64,000 nt of DNA, from NCBI RefSeq assembly GCF_022213955.1, contig NZ_JAKNTW010000013.1, positions 124,001-188,000 on the forward strand. The letters are read 5' to 3'. How positions within the stretch are numbered: the first letter of the stretch is position 1; every line of letters starts with the position of its first letter. Below, piece by piece: positions 25,076 to 34,258 of this stretch. Below the pieces are notes generated by a model. The model saw nothing but the letters and a program-made list of their open reading frames with translations, did no database searches and was not told the origin of the DNA. This stretch comes from Dolomitihabitans soli (GTDB lineage: Bacteria; Actinomycetota; Actinomycetes; Streptosporangiales; Streptosporangiaceae). The position numbers and the translations under genes were made by a program.

Positions 25076-26548
25076 TCACGCTGTCTCCTCCTCACGGGCG
25101 GTGTCGCTGACGGGGTTGACGGGCACGGTCGATGGGGTCCGCCTGGCCGGGACGATGACGAGCACGACGACGAGCAGCGCCATCGCGAGCAGGACGGTGG
25201 AGCCGGTGAGCGCGGCGCTCACGTGCGCGGTGACCGCGGCCGCCCCGGCCAGGGCACTGTCGAGTGGCCCGGTGTGCGCCGCGACGGCGACGAGAACCCC
25301 CAGCCCGAGGGCCATGCCCAACTGGTGCGCGGTGTTGACCAGGCCGGAGGCGGCGCCTGCGTCGGAGGCCGGGACGCGGGCGATCCCCGCGCTGGTCATC
25401 GGGGCGAACACGAGTCCCTGACCGGCACCGATGAACAGCATCGGCAGCGCGACCGCCCCGAGATAGGTGTCGCCGGGGTCCAGCCGGCTCAGCCAGGCCA
25501 TCCCGGCGGCGGTGGCCGCGACCCCGGCCGTCAGCAGCACCGCGCCGGGCAGCCGGTCGGCCAGCCGCGGGATGGCCATCGCGACAGCGAAGTTGACCAC
25601 GGTCATCGGCAGAAAGCCCAGACCGGCCTGCAGGGGGTTGAAGCCGAGCGCGTCCTGCAGGTACTGGGTGGTGAAGTAGAAGAACCCGATCATCGCGCCC
25701 ATGTAGAGAACGCGCATGGCGTAGGCGCCGCTGCGCTCGCGGCTGCGGAACAGCCGCAGCGGCATGATCGGCTGGTCGGCCCGCGACTCGTGGACGACCA
25801 GGGCCACGAGCAGCACCACGCCTGCCACGAGCCCGGTCAGTACGGCCGGAGCCGCCCACCCGTACTCCGCGGCGGAGATGATCCCGAAGACGAGGGCGCC
25901 CATGCCGAGGGTCGCGTACAGGGCGCCGAGGGCGTCGAACCGGCCCGGGCGTCGCCCGGTCTCGGCAAGGACGCGCCGGGCGGCCACGATCATGGCGACG
26001 GCGATCGGGACGTTGACGAGGAAGGCGGCCCGCCAGGAGATCCAGGCGGCCAGGGCGCCGCCGACCAGCAGGCCGAGGCTGATGCCGATGCCGGCGGTGG
26101 CGCCGTACCAGGCGACCGCGCGGGCGCGCTCGCGGCCTTCGAAGTGCGCGGTGATCAGGGCCAGCGAGGTCGGGGCGACGATGGCGGCGCCGATGCCCTG
26201 CAGGGCGCGGGCGGCCACCAGCCACGCGCCGGTGGGCGCGAGCCCGATCAGCAGCGAGGCGGCGCCGAAGATCGCCAGCCCGGCGACGAACAGCCGTCGC
26301 CGGCCGAGGAGGTCACCGGCGCGGGCGCCGAGCAGCAGCAGACCGCCGAAGACGAGGGTGTAGGCGTCCTGCACCCAGGACAGGGTGCCTGGGCTCAGGT
26401 CCAGATCGGTGCGGATGCTCGGCAGCCCGGTGAAGATGACCGAGTTGTCGAGCAGGATCATGAAGTAGCCGATCAGGATGATCGCCAGGATCGCGGACGG
26501 GCGTGCCGCAGGCCGCTCCGCGGTGCCGCCGGCGCGGGTGGATCGCAT
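25076..26548 (-). CDS. MFS multidrug efflux transporter, DHA2 (EmrB/QacA) type
   Basis: 490 residues. Many hydrophobic helices are visible, with family motifs 'NSVIFTGLPSIRTDL' in TM1, 'GARAGDLLGRRRLFVAGLAIFG' (motif A) and 'LVAARALQGIGAAIVAPTSLALI' (motif B/C region). The count of segments suggests 12-14 helices. It should export drugs using the proton gradient. It faces the MerR gene tail to tail. Whether MerR also controls it is unknown; its own upstream region (26549-26784) shows no clear palindrome. Confidence 0.9.
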   Translation of the reverse strand: MRSTRAGGTAERPAARPSAILAIILIGYFMILLDNSVIFTGLPSIRTDLDLSPGTLSWVQDAYTLVFGGLLLLGARAGDLLGRRRLFVAGLAIFGAASLLIGLAPTGAWLVAARALQGIGAAIVAPTSLALITAHFEGRERARAVAWYGATAGIGISLGLLVGGALAAWISWRAAFLVNVPIAVAMIVAARRVLAETGRRPGRFDALGALYATLGMGALVFGIISAAEYGWAAPAVLTGLVAGVVLLVALVVHESRADQPIMPLRLFRSRERSGAYAMRVLYMGAMIGFFYFTTQYLQDALGFNPLQAGLGFLPMTVVNFAVAMAIPRLADRLPGAVLLTAGVAATAAGMAWLSRLDPGDTYLGAVALPMLFIGAGQGLVFAPMTSAGIARVPASDAGAASGLVNTAHQLGMALGLGVLVAVAAHTGPLDSALAGAAAVTAHVSAALTGSTVLLAMALLVVVLVIVPARRTPSTVPVNPVSDTAREEETA

Positions 26549-26784
26549 GCTGCCCCTCGTGTGCGGAGTGAATGCTGCAGGTCAACGACGATCCCGGCGG
26601 CTGAGGGAGTGACGCTCGTTCGGGGTACCGGCGTCACCTCCTTGCCTGCCGTCACCTCGCCCGGCCTGGGGGTGTGGACCAGATCGACCACCCTGGTGAG
26701 GGCAGAGGTCAGGGGACGGTGAGAACGACTTCGTGGCGTCCGGTGCACTCGTGGACGGTGTGGGTGGCACCGTGTCCATGAGGG

Positions 26785-27198
26785 TCAGCCGGCGCGCCGG
26801 CGGGAGCCGTTGTACTGCTCGTCGGTGACCTGTTCCAGCCAGGTCGTCTCGGGCCGGTCGTCGCTCGGGCCCTCCCACAGCGCGAGGTGCTGCATGAAGC
26901 GGTCCGGCGTGGCGCCGTGCCAGTGCTCCTCGCCGGGCGGGCAGGTGACGGTCTGGCCGGGGTGAGCCTCGAAGATCGTGCCGTCGCGGGTGCCGACCAG
27001 GGCGATGCCGGCGATGACGTGCAGGGTCTGCCCGACGGCGTGGTGGTGCCAGGCGGTGCGGGCGCCCGGCGAGAAGCGCACCATGTTGGCCCGCAGCCGT
27101 GACGGCTCCTGCCCGGCGTGGATCCGGTCGAACCAGACGTCTCCGGTGAACCAGTCGGCCGGCCCCTTGCCGGTGGGCTGTGGTTTGACGAATTCCAC
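26785..27198 (-). CDS. Cupin-fold protein of the bacterial (R)-hydroxynitrile-lyase-like family
   Basis: 137 residues from a GTG at 27198, chosen because GAGGAG lies just upstream and the product then starts 'EFVKPQPTGKGPADWFTG', the normal family start. The cupin metal motif 'PGARTAWHHHAVGQTL' (two His and Gln) and the second motif 'PPGEEHWHGA' (His) match the manganese site of small cupin hydroxynitrile lyases. The end 'LEQVTDEQYNG' is also typical. Many family members have no proven lyase activity and may act as oxidoreductases, so the reaction is tentative. It is separate from the neighbouring transporter by 236 bases. Confidence 0.8.
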   Translation of the reverse strand: MEFVKPQPTGKGPADWFTGDVWFDRIHAGQEPSRLRANMVRFSPGARTAWHHHAVGQTLHVIAGIALVGTRDGTIFEAHPGQTVTCPPGEEHWHGATPDRFMQHLALWEGPSDDRPETTWLEQVTDEQYNGSRRRAG

Positions 27199-27746
27199 GG
27201 TGTGCTCCTCGTGTAGTGCATCGGTCTCCACCCAGCGGTGTGGGCGGAGCCGACGGTTGGTGAGGTCCTGCCGGACGGCCCTGCCTGGGAGCTACCCACC
27301 TTCCGGTGGTCGCGGCAGGCAGCACTGGTGGTGTGAAGCGCCCTAGGCCAAATCCTTGCCGTCATCACGCCGGAACCCGCTCTGACATCGGGTGGCAGGG
27401 GTTTGCGGGCGGTCGGCAGCCACGCTCTGGGCCATGGCGGTCGAGAGCGTGGACGAGAGGGTAGCCCGCCAGGAGACGGTCAGGGCGCCGCCGGCCGCGC
27501 CCTGTACGCGCCCGTTCTGGCTGACCCGCGCCGACCGCCGAGGCGCAGCAGGCGGCCCCGGACCAGAACTGACCCACGCCTCCTGCCGCCCGGTCTGTGC
27601 GGCAGCGCGCTGTAACGGACCTGGCCCAGGCAGGCCGATCGATCGGTCACGGCACCGTCCGCGACACCGGCGAAGTCGCCGACCTCAAGGCACACCCGCA
27701 GACGTTCCGGGACCCGGCGAGGACCCGCGTTCGCGCCGGCGAGCGG
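27199..27746. other. Gene-free stretch upstream of the cupin gene
   Basis: About 550 bases. Several overlapping frames are open, but all are Arg/Pro/Ala-rich shadows without recognisable motifs, start signals or codon pattern. The part next to 27746 borders the right copy of the ~90-base repeat, so this may be sequence scrambled during rearrangement of the efflux segment. I see no RNA gene. Confidence 0.5.
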
Positions 27747-28163
27747 TCAGGCGCGGCGCCACCAGGGTCTGCGTCGCTGGTAGCCGCCCTCATCCAGGTC
27801 GGCCAGCCACTCGAAGAGGTTCCACGACCCGTGGTGGCCGCAGATCACGAAGGAGATCACGACGGCGACGACGTAGAGCGGCAGCATCAGCACACCCACG
27901 CAGCAGGCGTACTGGGTGGCGTGCCTGGACTCGTGTCTGAGCAGGTCACCGGTGAGGAACCCGTCGTCGTATCGGGTCAGCACCACGTTCCCGAGGGTGA
28001 AGGCGCGCGCCACCGGGAACGGGATGCGGTAGCCGTACGCGAACAGCAGTCCCTCGGGGCCTCTGCTCACCCGGGCCCGCCCGAGCACCGCGACCAGGAG
28101 GCCGAGCGGTGTGGCGAGGTTGACGTAGTTGACCACCTGGCGGGTCCGTTGCCACCGCTTCAT
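27747..28163 (-). CDS. Small membrane protein with a HExxH motif
   Basis: 138 residues from ATG 28163. There are two hydrophobic segments: an N-terminal one (about 14-28, 'ATPLGLLVAVLG') and a C-terminal one (about 88-108, 'GVLMLPLYVVAVVISFVIC'). Between them, 'LLRHESRHATQYA' contains H-E-S-R-H, the HExxH zinc pattern of metallopeptidases. No third ligand or further protease signature is obvious, so enzymatic activity is speculative. It lies 27 bases after the DUF6113-like gene and two genes after mshB on the same strand. The 3' end of the gene exists in a second copy at 22263-22349. Confidence 0.6.
   Translation of the reverse strand: MKRWQRTRQVVNYVNLATPLGLLVAVLGRARVSRGPEGLLFAYGYRIPFPVARAFTLGNVVLTRYDDGFLTGDLLRHESRHATQYACCVGVLMLPLYVVAVVISFVICGHHGSWNLFEWLADLDEGGYQRRRPWWRRA
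27752..27841. repeat. Direct repeat, right copy (3' end of the HExxH protein gene)
   Basis: This is the intact counterpart of 22263-22349, same orientation, differing by a few substitutions and short indels. The two copies bracket about 5.4 kb with the DrrAB-like operon, MFS pump and cupin. Confidence 0.85.
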
Positions 28164-28190
28164 AATCGCGATTGTGGCCGCTGGCCGGCC

Positions 28191-28613
28191 CTACCGATAG
28201 GTGAACAGCCACGGCGGGCTGCGGAACAGCAGAATCAGCACCGCGACCAGCACCGCGACAAAACCGCCGTACAGGTAGACGTAGCCGGCCAGGTTCCCGG
28301 CGATCACGAGGTCGCCCTCGCCGCGCTGCCCGGAGAACACCATGGAGACGAGCATCCAGGTCACCGCGGGGACCAGCCCGCCGAGCACGCCGCGCATCAA
28401 CCGGCCGAGGCCGTAGACGACGGCGAACAGCAGCACCAGCCACGCGATCGCGGCGGCCGGCACCTCGGTGCCGAGGTAGGCGGCGTGCTGGAAGCCGCCG
28501 ACCACGCCCAGCACGACGCCGAGCACGACGAGCACGCCGTACGCCGCCCCGGTCAGCGCACGCGCGCCGCGTGGCGCGGGCGGCAGTTCGGTGACGGGAA
28601 CCGTCTCCCCCAT
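28191..28613 (-). CDS. Integral membrane protein, DUF6113-like
   Basis: 140 residues from ATG 28613; a TTG at 28622 directly after the mshB stop is an alternative start. After a short Pro-rich N terminus there are four hydrophobic segments ('GAAYGVLVVLGVVLGVVGGF', 'AAIAWLVLLFAVVYGLG', 'GGLVPAVTWMLVSMVF', 'YGGFVAVLVAVLILLF'). No catalytic residues are apparent. Proteins of this type are commonly found after mshB in actinobacteria (from memory), and the 11-base spacing here supports co-transcription. Function is unknown. Confidence 0.65.
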   Translation of the reverse strand: MGETVPVTELPPAPRGARALTGAAYGVLVVLGVVLGVVGGFQHAAYLGTEVPAAAIAWLVLLFAVVYGLGRLMRGVLGGLVPAVTWMLVSMVFSGQRGEGDLVIAGNLAGYVYLYGGFVAVLVAVLILLFRSPPWLFTYR

Positions 28614-28624
28614 GACGTGCAAGG

Positions 28625-29524
28625 TTACTGGACCCCCGTGAACAGGTCGGTCTCCAGGTCGTGCGGCTCGCCGAGACCGCCCGCCTCGTAGGCCACTCCG
28701 GGACCGGCGGGACCGGGCGCTCCGGACCGCAGGATGAAGTGTTCCACGCCCAGGACCTCCTGCCCGACGTTGTTGGACAGCGCGAACCAGGGGGCGTGAA
28801 CGGTGATCTGGGTGACGTGCGCCCGCATGGCGGCGATCTTGCTCGGCAGCTGCGGACGGGCGTCGATCTCCGTGGTGACGACCTTGTCGGGGCAGCCGAA
28901 GGACAGGTCGTCCGCCGCGAGAAAGCCGGTGCCGGCGTCACGCATCGCCTCGGCCGCGCGCTCCATCGCCGACCTGGGCGTCGCGGTGAAGTAGAACTTG
29001 GCGACCCGCCACGGCTCGCCGTCGCCGAAGCCGGGGTCGGCGGCCAGTTCGCAGGCCCGCCACGACACGCGGTACGCCTGGATGTGGTCGGGGTGCCCGT
29101 AGAACCCGTTCTCGTCATAGGTCACCAGGACCTGGGGCCGTACCTCGCGGATCACCTTGACCAGTTCGCCGGCCGCCTCGTCGAGGTCGGCCCGCCAGAA
29201 CGCCCTCGGATGGTCGTTGGCGGCGACCCCCATCATCCCCGAGTCGCGCCAGCGCCCCGCGCCACCAAGGAAACGGTGGTCGGCGACGCCCAGGGCCGCG
29301 CACGCCGCGTCGAGCTCGCCGATCCGCCACCGCCCGAGCGCGTCGTCACGATCGGCGGCCAGGTGCGCCAGCTCCGGAGGGATGATCTCGCCCTCCTCGC
29401 CGAGCGTGCACGTCACCAGCGTGACCTGGGCCCCCTCGGCCGCGTATCTCGCCATGGCCGCCCCCGTGCCGATCGACTCGTCGTCGGGGTGGGCGTGCAC
29501 CAGCAGCATGCGCCGATCATTCAT
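28625..29524 (-). CDS. mshB: N-acetyl-1-D-myo-inosityl-2-amino-2-deoxy-alpha-D-glucopyranoside deacetylase
   Basis: 299 residues from ATG 29524. MshB removes the acetyl group from GlcNAc-inositol, the second committed step of mycothiol synthesis, a thiol unique to actinobacteria. The zinc-binding start '[15 protein letters not shown]' and the later '[15 protein letters not shown]' supply the His/Asp/His ligands and catalytic Asp of the PIG-L/LmbE family. The C-terminal '[19 protein letters not shown]' is typical of MshB and distinguishes it from mycothiol conjugate amidase. It is first of three genes on this strand. Confidence 0.94.
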   Translation of the reverse strand: MNDRRMLLVHAHPDDESIGTGAAMARYAAEGAQVTLVTCTLGEEGEIIPPELAHLAADRDDALGRWRIGELDAACAALGVADHRFLGGAGRWRDSGMMGVAANDHPRAFWRADLDEAAGELVKVIREVRPQVLVTYDENGFYGHPDHIQAYRVSWRACELAADPGFGDGEPWRVAKFYFTATPRSAMERAAEAMRDAGTGFLAADDLSFGCPDKVVTTEIDARPQLPSKIAAMRAHVTQITVHAPWFALSNNVGQEVLGVEHFILRSGAPGPAGPGVAYEAGGLGEPHDLETDLFTGVQ

Positions 29525-29643
29525 CGTTTCTCCTTGAGCGTGGATACCTCCGCCTTCAGGCGGGGGAGGATACGCGGCACGGAGCCGTGGTGGATGCGAA
29601 CAAACAAGCGACTCCGGGCTGATCGTCTCGGTAGCATCGGGGT

Positions 29644-30750
29644 GTGGCGCAGATCGTGAAGCGGGCCTACCGGTACCGCTTCTATCCGACCCCCGAGCAG
29701 GCTTCGCAGCTGGTGCGGACGTTCGGCTGCGTCCGCCTGGTCTACAACAAGGCGCTGGAGGAACGGACCCGCGCCCACACCCAGGAGAGCAAGGGGGTCT
29801 CCTACGCGGAGTCTTCGGCCGCGTTGACCGGTTGGAAGCGGAGCGAGGAGTTCGGTTTCCTGCGGGAGGTGTCGTGTGTCCCGTTGCAGCAGGCGTTGCG
29901 GCACTTGCAGACGGCGTTCGGCAACTTCTTCGCGAAACGGGCCAAATACCCGGTGTTCAAGTCGCGTCGCCGGTCGCGGTCCTCGGCGGAGTACACCCGC
30001 TCGGCGTTCACCTACCGCGACGGGCAGCTCACCCTGGCGAAGATGGACGCGCCGCTGAGCGTCGTGTGGTCGCGGCCGTTGCCGGTGGGGGCGGAGCCGT
30101 CCACGGTGACCGTGTCGAAGGACGCGGCCGGCCGCTGGTTCGTGTCCCTCCTGGTCCAGGAGGCCGTAGCGCCACTGCCCCCGGCGCAGGGCGCGGTGGG
30201 GGTGGACGCCGGGATCAGCGCGCTGGTCACGCTGTCCACCGGGGAGAAGGTTCCCAATCCGGGGTTTGAGCGTGCCGATCGGCGCAGGCTGGCCCGGGCG
30301 CAGCGGGCGCTGGCCCGTAAGGCGAAAGGGTCGGCGAACCGGGGGAAGGCCAGGCTGGTGGTGGCCCGGGTGCATGCGCGGATCGCCGATCGTCGTCGGG
30401 ATCATCTGCACAAGGTGAGTACTCGTCTCGTCCGTGAGAACCAAACGGTCGTGATCGAGGATCTGGCGGTGCGGAACATGGTGAAGAACCACCAGCTGGC
30501 TCGCGCGATCTCGGATGCGGGCTGGCGGGAGTTGCGGTCGATGCTGGAGTACAAGGCGTCGTGGTACGGGCGGGAGTTGAAGGTCCTCGACCGCTGGTTC
30601 CCGTCCTCCAAGCTGTGCGGTGTGTGTGGTGTCATCCGGGAGTCGCTGCCGTTGCATGTCCGGGTCTGGGAGTGCGGCTGCGGCGCCTCCCATGATCGGG
30701 ATGTGAACGCGGCGAAGAACATCCTCGCCGCTGGGCTGGCGGAGAGGTGA
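29644..30750 (+). CDS. tnpB: TnpB RNA-guided nuclease
   Basis: 368 residues from a GTG at 29644. The RuvC-like active site is intact: Asp188 in 'GVDAGIS', Glu272 in 'VVIEDLAV' and Asp351 in '[12 protein letters not shown]'. The zinc finger lies between the last two ('CGVCG...CGCG'). The N-terminal '[18 protein letters not shown]' and '[11 protein letters not shown]' regions are the usual REC/wedge start. TnpB proteins cut DNA guided by an RNA made from the element's right end next to a short motif, which favours retention of the element. All key residues are present, so the protein is probably active. Confidence 0.92.
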   Translation: MAQIVKRAYRYRFYPTPEQASQLVRTFGCVRLVYNKALEERTRAHTQESKGVSYAESSAALTGWKRSEEFGFLREVSCVPLQQALRHLQTAFGNFFAKRAKYPVFKSRRRSRSSAEYTRSAFTYRDGQLTLAKMDAPLSVVWSRPLPVGAEPSTVTVSKDAAGRWFVSLLVQEAVAPLPPAQGAVGVDAGISALVTLSTGEKVPNPGFERADRRRLARAQRALARKAKGSANRGKARLVVARVHARIADRRRDHLHKVSTRLVRENQTVVIEDLAVRNMVKNHQLARAISDAGWRELRSMLEYKASWYGRELKVLDRWFPSSKLCGVCGVIRESLPLHVRVWECGCGASHDRDVNAAKNILAAGLAER

Positions 30751-30885
30751 AACGCCTGTGGAGCCGACGTAAGACCTCAAGGAGCGGGTTCCCTCTCTGG
30801 CGGGCGGTTGGCGGTGAAGCAGGAAACCCCACGGGCGACCGTGGGAATCCCCCTCGTTCACCGTTCACGAGGGGGAGGATGTCAA
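30600..30885 (+). ncRNA. Probable right-end guide RNA (omega/reRNA) of the TnpB element
   Basis: In IS605-type elements the guide scaffold comes from the 3' end of tnpB and the right-end region, and the guide starts immediately past the element. Here the region after the tnpB stop holds two stable hairpins (30828-30845 and 30849-30875) ending 'GAGGATGTCAA'. The guide would then begin near 30886 ('gtttcagagactatt'). The 5' limit is arbitrary and the RNA is inferred, not shown. Confidence 0.4.
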
Positions 30886-30934
30886 GTTTCAGAGACTATT
30901 ACCCGCCGCCGATCGGCTGGCAGGATGGAGGTTC

Positions 30935-33163
30935 ATGAGCGAGAGTTTCCCACGACTGCACGCCAGGACCCGACGCTTCTCCCTGGGGGTGCCGCGCGGC
31001 TTCACCATCGCCCCCGACGGCGACCGGATCGTCTTCCTCCGTTCCAGGAGCGGCACCGACGCGGTGACCTGCCTGTGGGAGCTCGACGTGGCGGCCGGGG
31101 CCGAACGTCTGGTTCTCGACCCGGCCACGCTCGGCGCCGGCGAGGAGAACCTGCCGCCCGAGGAGCGGGCCAGGCGGGAGCGCGGGCGCGAGCATGCGGG
31201 CGGCGTCGTCGCCTACACCACCGACAGGGCGGTCACCGTCGCGGCCTTCGCACTGTCGGGCGCCCTCCACCTGACCGACCTGGCAGCGGGAACCACCCGG
31301 CTGGTCGTCACCCCCGGCTCGGTCATCGACCCCCGCCTCTCCCCCGACGGCCGGCACGTCGCCTACGTCAGCGGCGGCGCCCTGCACGTCCTCCCAACCG
31401 GAACCACGACCACGACCACGACAGGCGCCTCTACCGGCACCGCGACTGGCCCGTCTTCAGGCACCGCGACCGCGACCTCCGGCACCGCGACCGAGAGCGC
31501 CACCGGCACCGCGGGCCAGGCCGCCACGACGGGCCCGGCGGCCGGAGCCGGCCTGCCGGCCCCGGCCGGTGACGGGCTGGTGCTCGCCTCGCCCGAGTCG
31601 GAGACGGTGACGTACGGCCTGGCCGAGTTCATCGCCGCCGAGGAGATGGACCGGATGCGCGGCTTCTGGTGGTCGCCGTCGGGCGACTCGCTGCTCGTCG
31701 CCCGGGTGGACGAGGCGCCGGTCCAGACCTGGCACATCGCCGACCCCGCCAACCCCGACCGTCCCGCCGCCGAGCAGCGTTATCCCGCGGCAGGCACCGC
31801 CAACGCGGACGTCGAGCTCTTCGTCATCGGCCTCGACGGGACGAAGGTCCCGGTGCCCTTCGAGCAGGAGTATCTCGTCACCGCCGCCTGGGACGAGCAC
31901 GGCCTCTCCATCGTCACGCTCTCCCGCGACCAGCGGTCGATGCGGCTGTTCTCCGTCGATCCCGCCACCGGCGCGTCCGGCCTCGTCCGCGAGGACACCG
32001 ACCCGGCCTGGGTCGACGTCGTCTCCGGGGTGCCCGCCCACCTGTCCGACGGCACGCTGGTGTGGGTGGCCGACTCGGACGGCGGCAAGCGCCTGGTGAT
32101 CGGCGACCAGCCGGTCACCCCGCCCTCGCTCCAGGTGCGCGGAGTCACCTGCGTCGACGGCGACACCGTGCTGTTCCGGGCGAGCGGCGAGCCGAGCGAG
32201 ATCGCGGTCTGGGCCTACCACGACGGCACCCTCACCCTGGTCAGCCCGCGGGAGAGCGGTGTCTACAACGGCCAGGCCAGGGGCGGCACGCTGGTGCTCA
32301 CCGGCCAGACCCTCGACAGCGACGGCCAGGTGACCCGGATCTACCAGCACGGCGCGCCGCGCGGCCACATCACCTCGAACGCCGAACGTCCCGGCCTCGA
32401 CCTGCGGGTCTCCCTGATCCGCACCGGCGAACGCGCCCTGTCCACGGCCGTCCTGCTCCCGTCCTGGCACCAGCCCGGCGCGGCTCCCCTCCCCGTCCTG
32501 ATGGACCCGTACGGCGGGCCGCACGCCCAGCGGGTGCTGGCGGCCGGCGGGCCGTACCTGACCAGCCAGTGGTTCGCCGAGCAGGGCTTCGCGGTGGTCG
32601 TCGCCGACGGCCGCGGCACCCCCGGCCGGGGCCCCGGGTTCGAGCGGGAGGTGCTGCACGACCTGGCGGCTCCGGTGCTGGAGGACCAGGTGGACGCGCT
32701 GCTGGGCGCGGCCGCGCAGTATCCGGACGATCTCGACCTGTCCCGGGTGGGCATCCGCGGCTGGTCCTTCGGCGGCTACCTCGCCGCGCTCGCCGTACTC
32801 CGCAGGCCCGACGTGTTCCACGCGGCGGTGGCGGGGGCGCCGGTGACCGACTGGCTGCTCTACGACACCTGCTACACCGAGCGCTACCTGGGTCACCCGG
32901 AGACCGACGCCGGGCCGTACGACCGGTCGGGGCTGTTCGCCGACGCGGGCAAGCTGGACCGGCCGCTGCTGCTGATCCACGGCCTGGCCGACGACAACGT
33001 GGTCGCCGCGCACACGCTCAGGCTCTCCTCGGCCCTGCTGGCCGCCGGCCGCCCGCACAGCGTGCTGCCGCTGTCCGGCGTCACCCACATGACCCCCCAG
33101 GAGACCGTCGCGGAGAACCTGCTGCTCCTCCAGGTGGAGTTCCTCAAGAAGTCCCTCGGCTAG
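30935..33163 (+). CDS. S9 family serine peptidase (dipeptidyl-peptidase IV/prolyl-oligopeptidase type)
   Basis: 742 residues from ATG 30935. The N-terminal ~480 residues are a beta-propeller ('SPDGRHVAYVS', 'GFWWSPSGDSLLVARVDE'). The C-terminal alpha/beta-hydrolase has the nucleophile Ser in 'GWSFGGYLA', Asp in 'LADDNV' and His in 'VTHMTPQE'. 'DPYGGPHAQRV' forms part of the oxyanion region, and a Glu pair 'AAEEMDR' resembles the DPP-IV N-terminus-binding motif, suggesting dipeptidyl-peptidase action. Residues about 155-205 are a low-complexity Thr/Ala/Gly/Ser insert in the propeller, absent from most relatives. No signal peptide is seen, so it is cytoplasmic. Confidence 0.9.
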   Translation: MSESFPRLHARTRRFSLGVPRGFTIAPDGDRIVFLRSRSGTDAVTCLWELDVAAGAERLVLDPATLGAGEENLPPEERARRERGREHAGGVVAYTTDRAVTVAAFALSGALHLTDLAAGTTRLVVTPGSVIDPRLSPDGRHVAYVSGGALHVLPTGTTTTTTTGASTGTATGPSSGTATATSGTATESATGTAGQAATTGPAAGAGLPAPAGDGLVLASPESETVTYGLAEFIAAEEMDRMRGFWWSPSGDSLLVARVDEAPVQTWHIADPANPDRPAAEQRYPAAGTANADVELFVIGLDGTKVPVPFEQEYLVTAAWDEHGLSIVTLSRDQRSMRLFSVDPATGASGLVREDTDPAWVDVVSGVPAHLSDGTLVWVADSDGGKRLVIGDQPVTPPSLQVRGVTCVDGDTVLFRASGEPSEIAVWAYHDGTLTLVSPRESGVYNGQARGGTLVLTGQTLDSDGQVTRIYQHGAPRGHITSNAERPGLDLRVSLIRTGERALSTAVLLPSWHQPGAAPLPVLMDPYGGPHAQRVLAAGGPYLTSQWFAEQGFAVVVADGRGTPGRGPGFEREVLHDLAAPVLEDQVDALLGAAAQYPDDLDLSRVGIRGWSFGGYLAALAVLRRPDVFHAAVAGAPVTDWLLYDTCYTERYLGHPETDAGPYDRSGLFADAGKLDRPLLLIHGLADDNVVAAHTLRLSSALLAAGRPHSVLPLSGVTHMTPQETVAENLLLLQVEFLKKSLG

Positions 33164-33176
33164 CCGCTGTTGAGAA

Positions 33177-33216
33177 GCCCCCTGGAAAGCGCGCGGGGGA
33201 CGCGCCTCCAGGGGGC
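33177..33216. terminator. Hairpin terminator after the S9 peptidase gene
   Basis: Perfect 10-base arms GCCCCCTGGA and TCCAGGGGGC start 14 bases after the stop codon. The loop contains a second small GCGCG pairing. No T-run follows. The position fits an end-of-transcript signal. Confidence 0.7.
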
Positions 33217-33460
33217 GGCCTCCCGTGACGGGGGATCACGGGACGGCCCGCCGACCCGCACGGACGGGGGACCATGCGGGGCGACGCCCTCCCCTGCGGA
33301 TCACGCGGGGAGCCCTTCCCCTGAGCCAAGGCCCGGGGACCTGAGGGCGAGAAGCCGGGCCGGCCGCCGAGATGGGCCCGGCGGCAACTGATCGACGGCA
33401 TACGGTGGCGGACCCGGACTGGGACGCCGTGAGTTCGGGTGGCCCGTAGACTCGACGGCT

Positions 33461-34258
33461 GTGGCGGACACCCAGTACGAAGACCTGTTGCGACTGGCAC
33501 TCGCCTCCGGGACGGCCAAAGCCGATCGGACGGGCACTGGCACCCGAAGTATCTTCGGGCACCAACTGCGCTACGACCTCTCGCAGGGGTTCCCGCTGGT
33601 CACCACCAAAAAGGTGCACCTCAGGTCCATCGTGTACGAGCTGCTGTGGTTCCTGCGCGGCGACTCGAACATCGGCTGGTTGCAGGAACACGGTGTCACC
33701 ATCTGGGACGAGTGGGCCGACGCGAACGGCGAACTCGGCCCGGTGTACGGCGTCCAGTGGCGCTCCTGGCCCACCCCGGACGGCAGGCACATCGACCAGA
33801 TCAGCGAGGTCCTCGCCACTTTGCGCAGTGAGCCGGACTCCCGCCGGATGGTGGTATCCGCCTGGAACGTCGCCGAGCTGGCCGAGATGGCGCTCGCGCC
33901 CTGTCACGCCTTCTTCCAGTTCTACGTCGCCGACGGCGAACTCTCCTGCCAGCTGTACCAGCGCAGCGCGGACCTGTTCCTCGGTGTCCCGTTCAACATC
34001 GCCGGCTACGCCCTCCTCACGCACTTGGTGGCGCAGCAGGTCGGCCTCAAGCCGGGCAGCTTCATCTGGACCGGCGGCGACTGCCACATCTACGACAACC
34101 ACGTCGAGCAGGTGACCGAGCAGCTGTCACGTATTCCGTTCGATTTCCCCGAACTGCATCTGCGCAAAGCCGACTCTCTTTTCGACTACGCCTACTCCGA
34201 CGTGGAAGTGCTCGGATACCGGCACCACCCAGCCATCAAAGCCCCGGTCGCGGTGTGA
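33461..34258 (+). CDS. thyA: Thymidylate synthase
   Basis: 265 residues from a GTG at 33461. ThyA methylates dUMP to dTMP with methylenetetrahydrofolate. Its diagnostic motifs are all present: '[12 protein letters not shown]', '[28 protein letters not shown]' (abbreviated), the catalytic Cys148 in '[11 protein letters not shown]', '[19 protein letters not shown]' and 'GDCHIYDNH'. Length equals that of the E. coli enzyme. It overlaps the following dihydrofolate reductase gene by GTGA, so the two are made together; the reductase regenerates the folate oxidised by ThyA. Confidence 0.97.
   Translation: MADTQYEDLLRLALASGTAKADRTGTGTRSIFGHQLRYDLSQGFPLVTTKKVHLRSIVYELLWFLRGDSNIGWLQEHGVTIWDEWADANGELGPVYGVQWRSWPTPDGRHIDQISEVLATLRSEPDSRRMVVSAWNVAELAEMALAPCHAFFQFYVADGELSCQLYQRSADLFLGVPFNIAGYALLTHLVAQQVGLKPGSFIWTGGDCHIYDNHVEQVTEQLSRIPFDFPELHLRKADSLFDYAYSDVEVLGYRHHPAIKAPVAV

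Larger units (their letters stand above)
29540..30885 (+). mobile_element. Solitary tnpB element of the IS200/IS605 type (no tnpA)
   Basis: The tnpB gene sits between a left-end hairpin (29547-29569, 'CCTCCGCC' pairing with 'GGCGGGGGAGG') and right-end structures: CCCACGG/CCGTGGG (30828-30845) and CCCCCTCGT/ACGAGGGGG (30849-30875) followed by 'GAGGATGTCAA'. Such subterminal hairpins without terminal inverted repeats are typical of IS605-family ends. No tnpA transposase is encoded, so movement would need one in trans. The boundaries are estimates. Confidence 0.75.

Noticed and set aside
27199-27746. Overlapping plus- and minus-strand frames upstream of the cupin gene as genes
   Set aside because: No ribosome-binding sites, motifs or consistent codon bias; Arg/Pro-rich translation in several frames at once.
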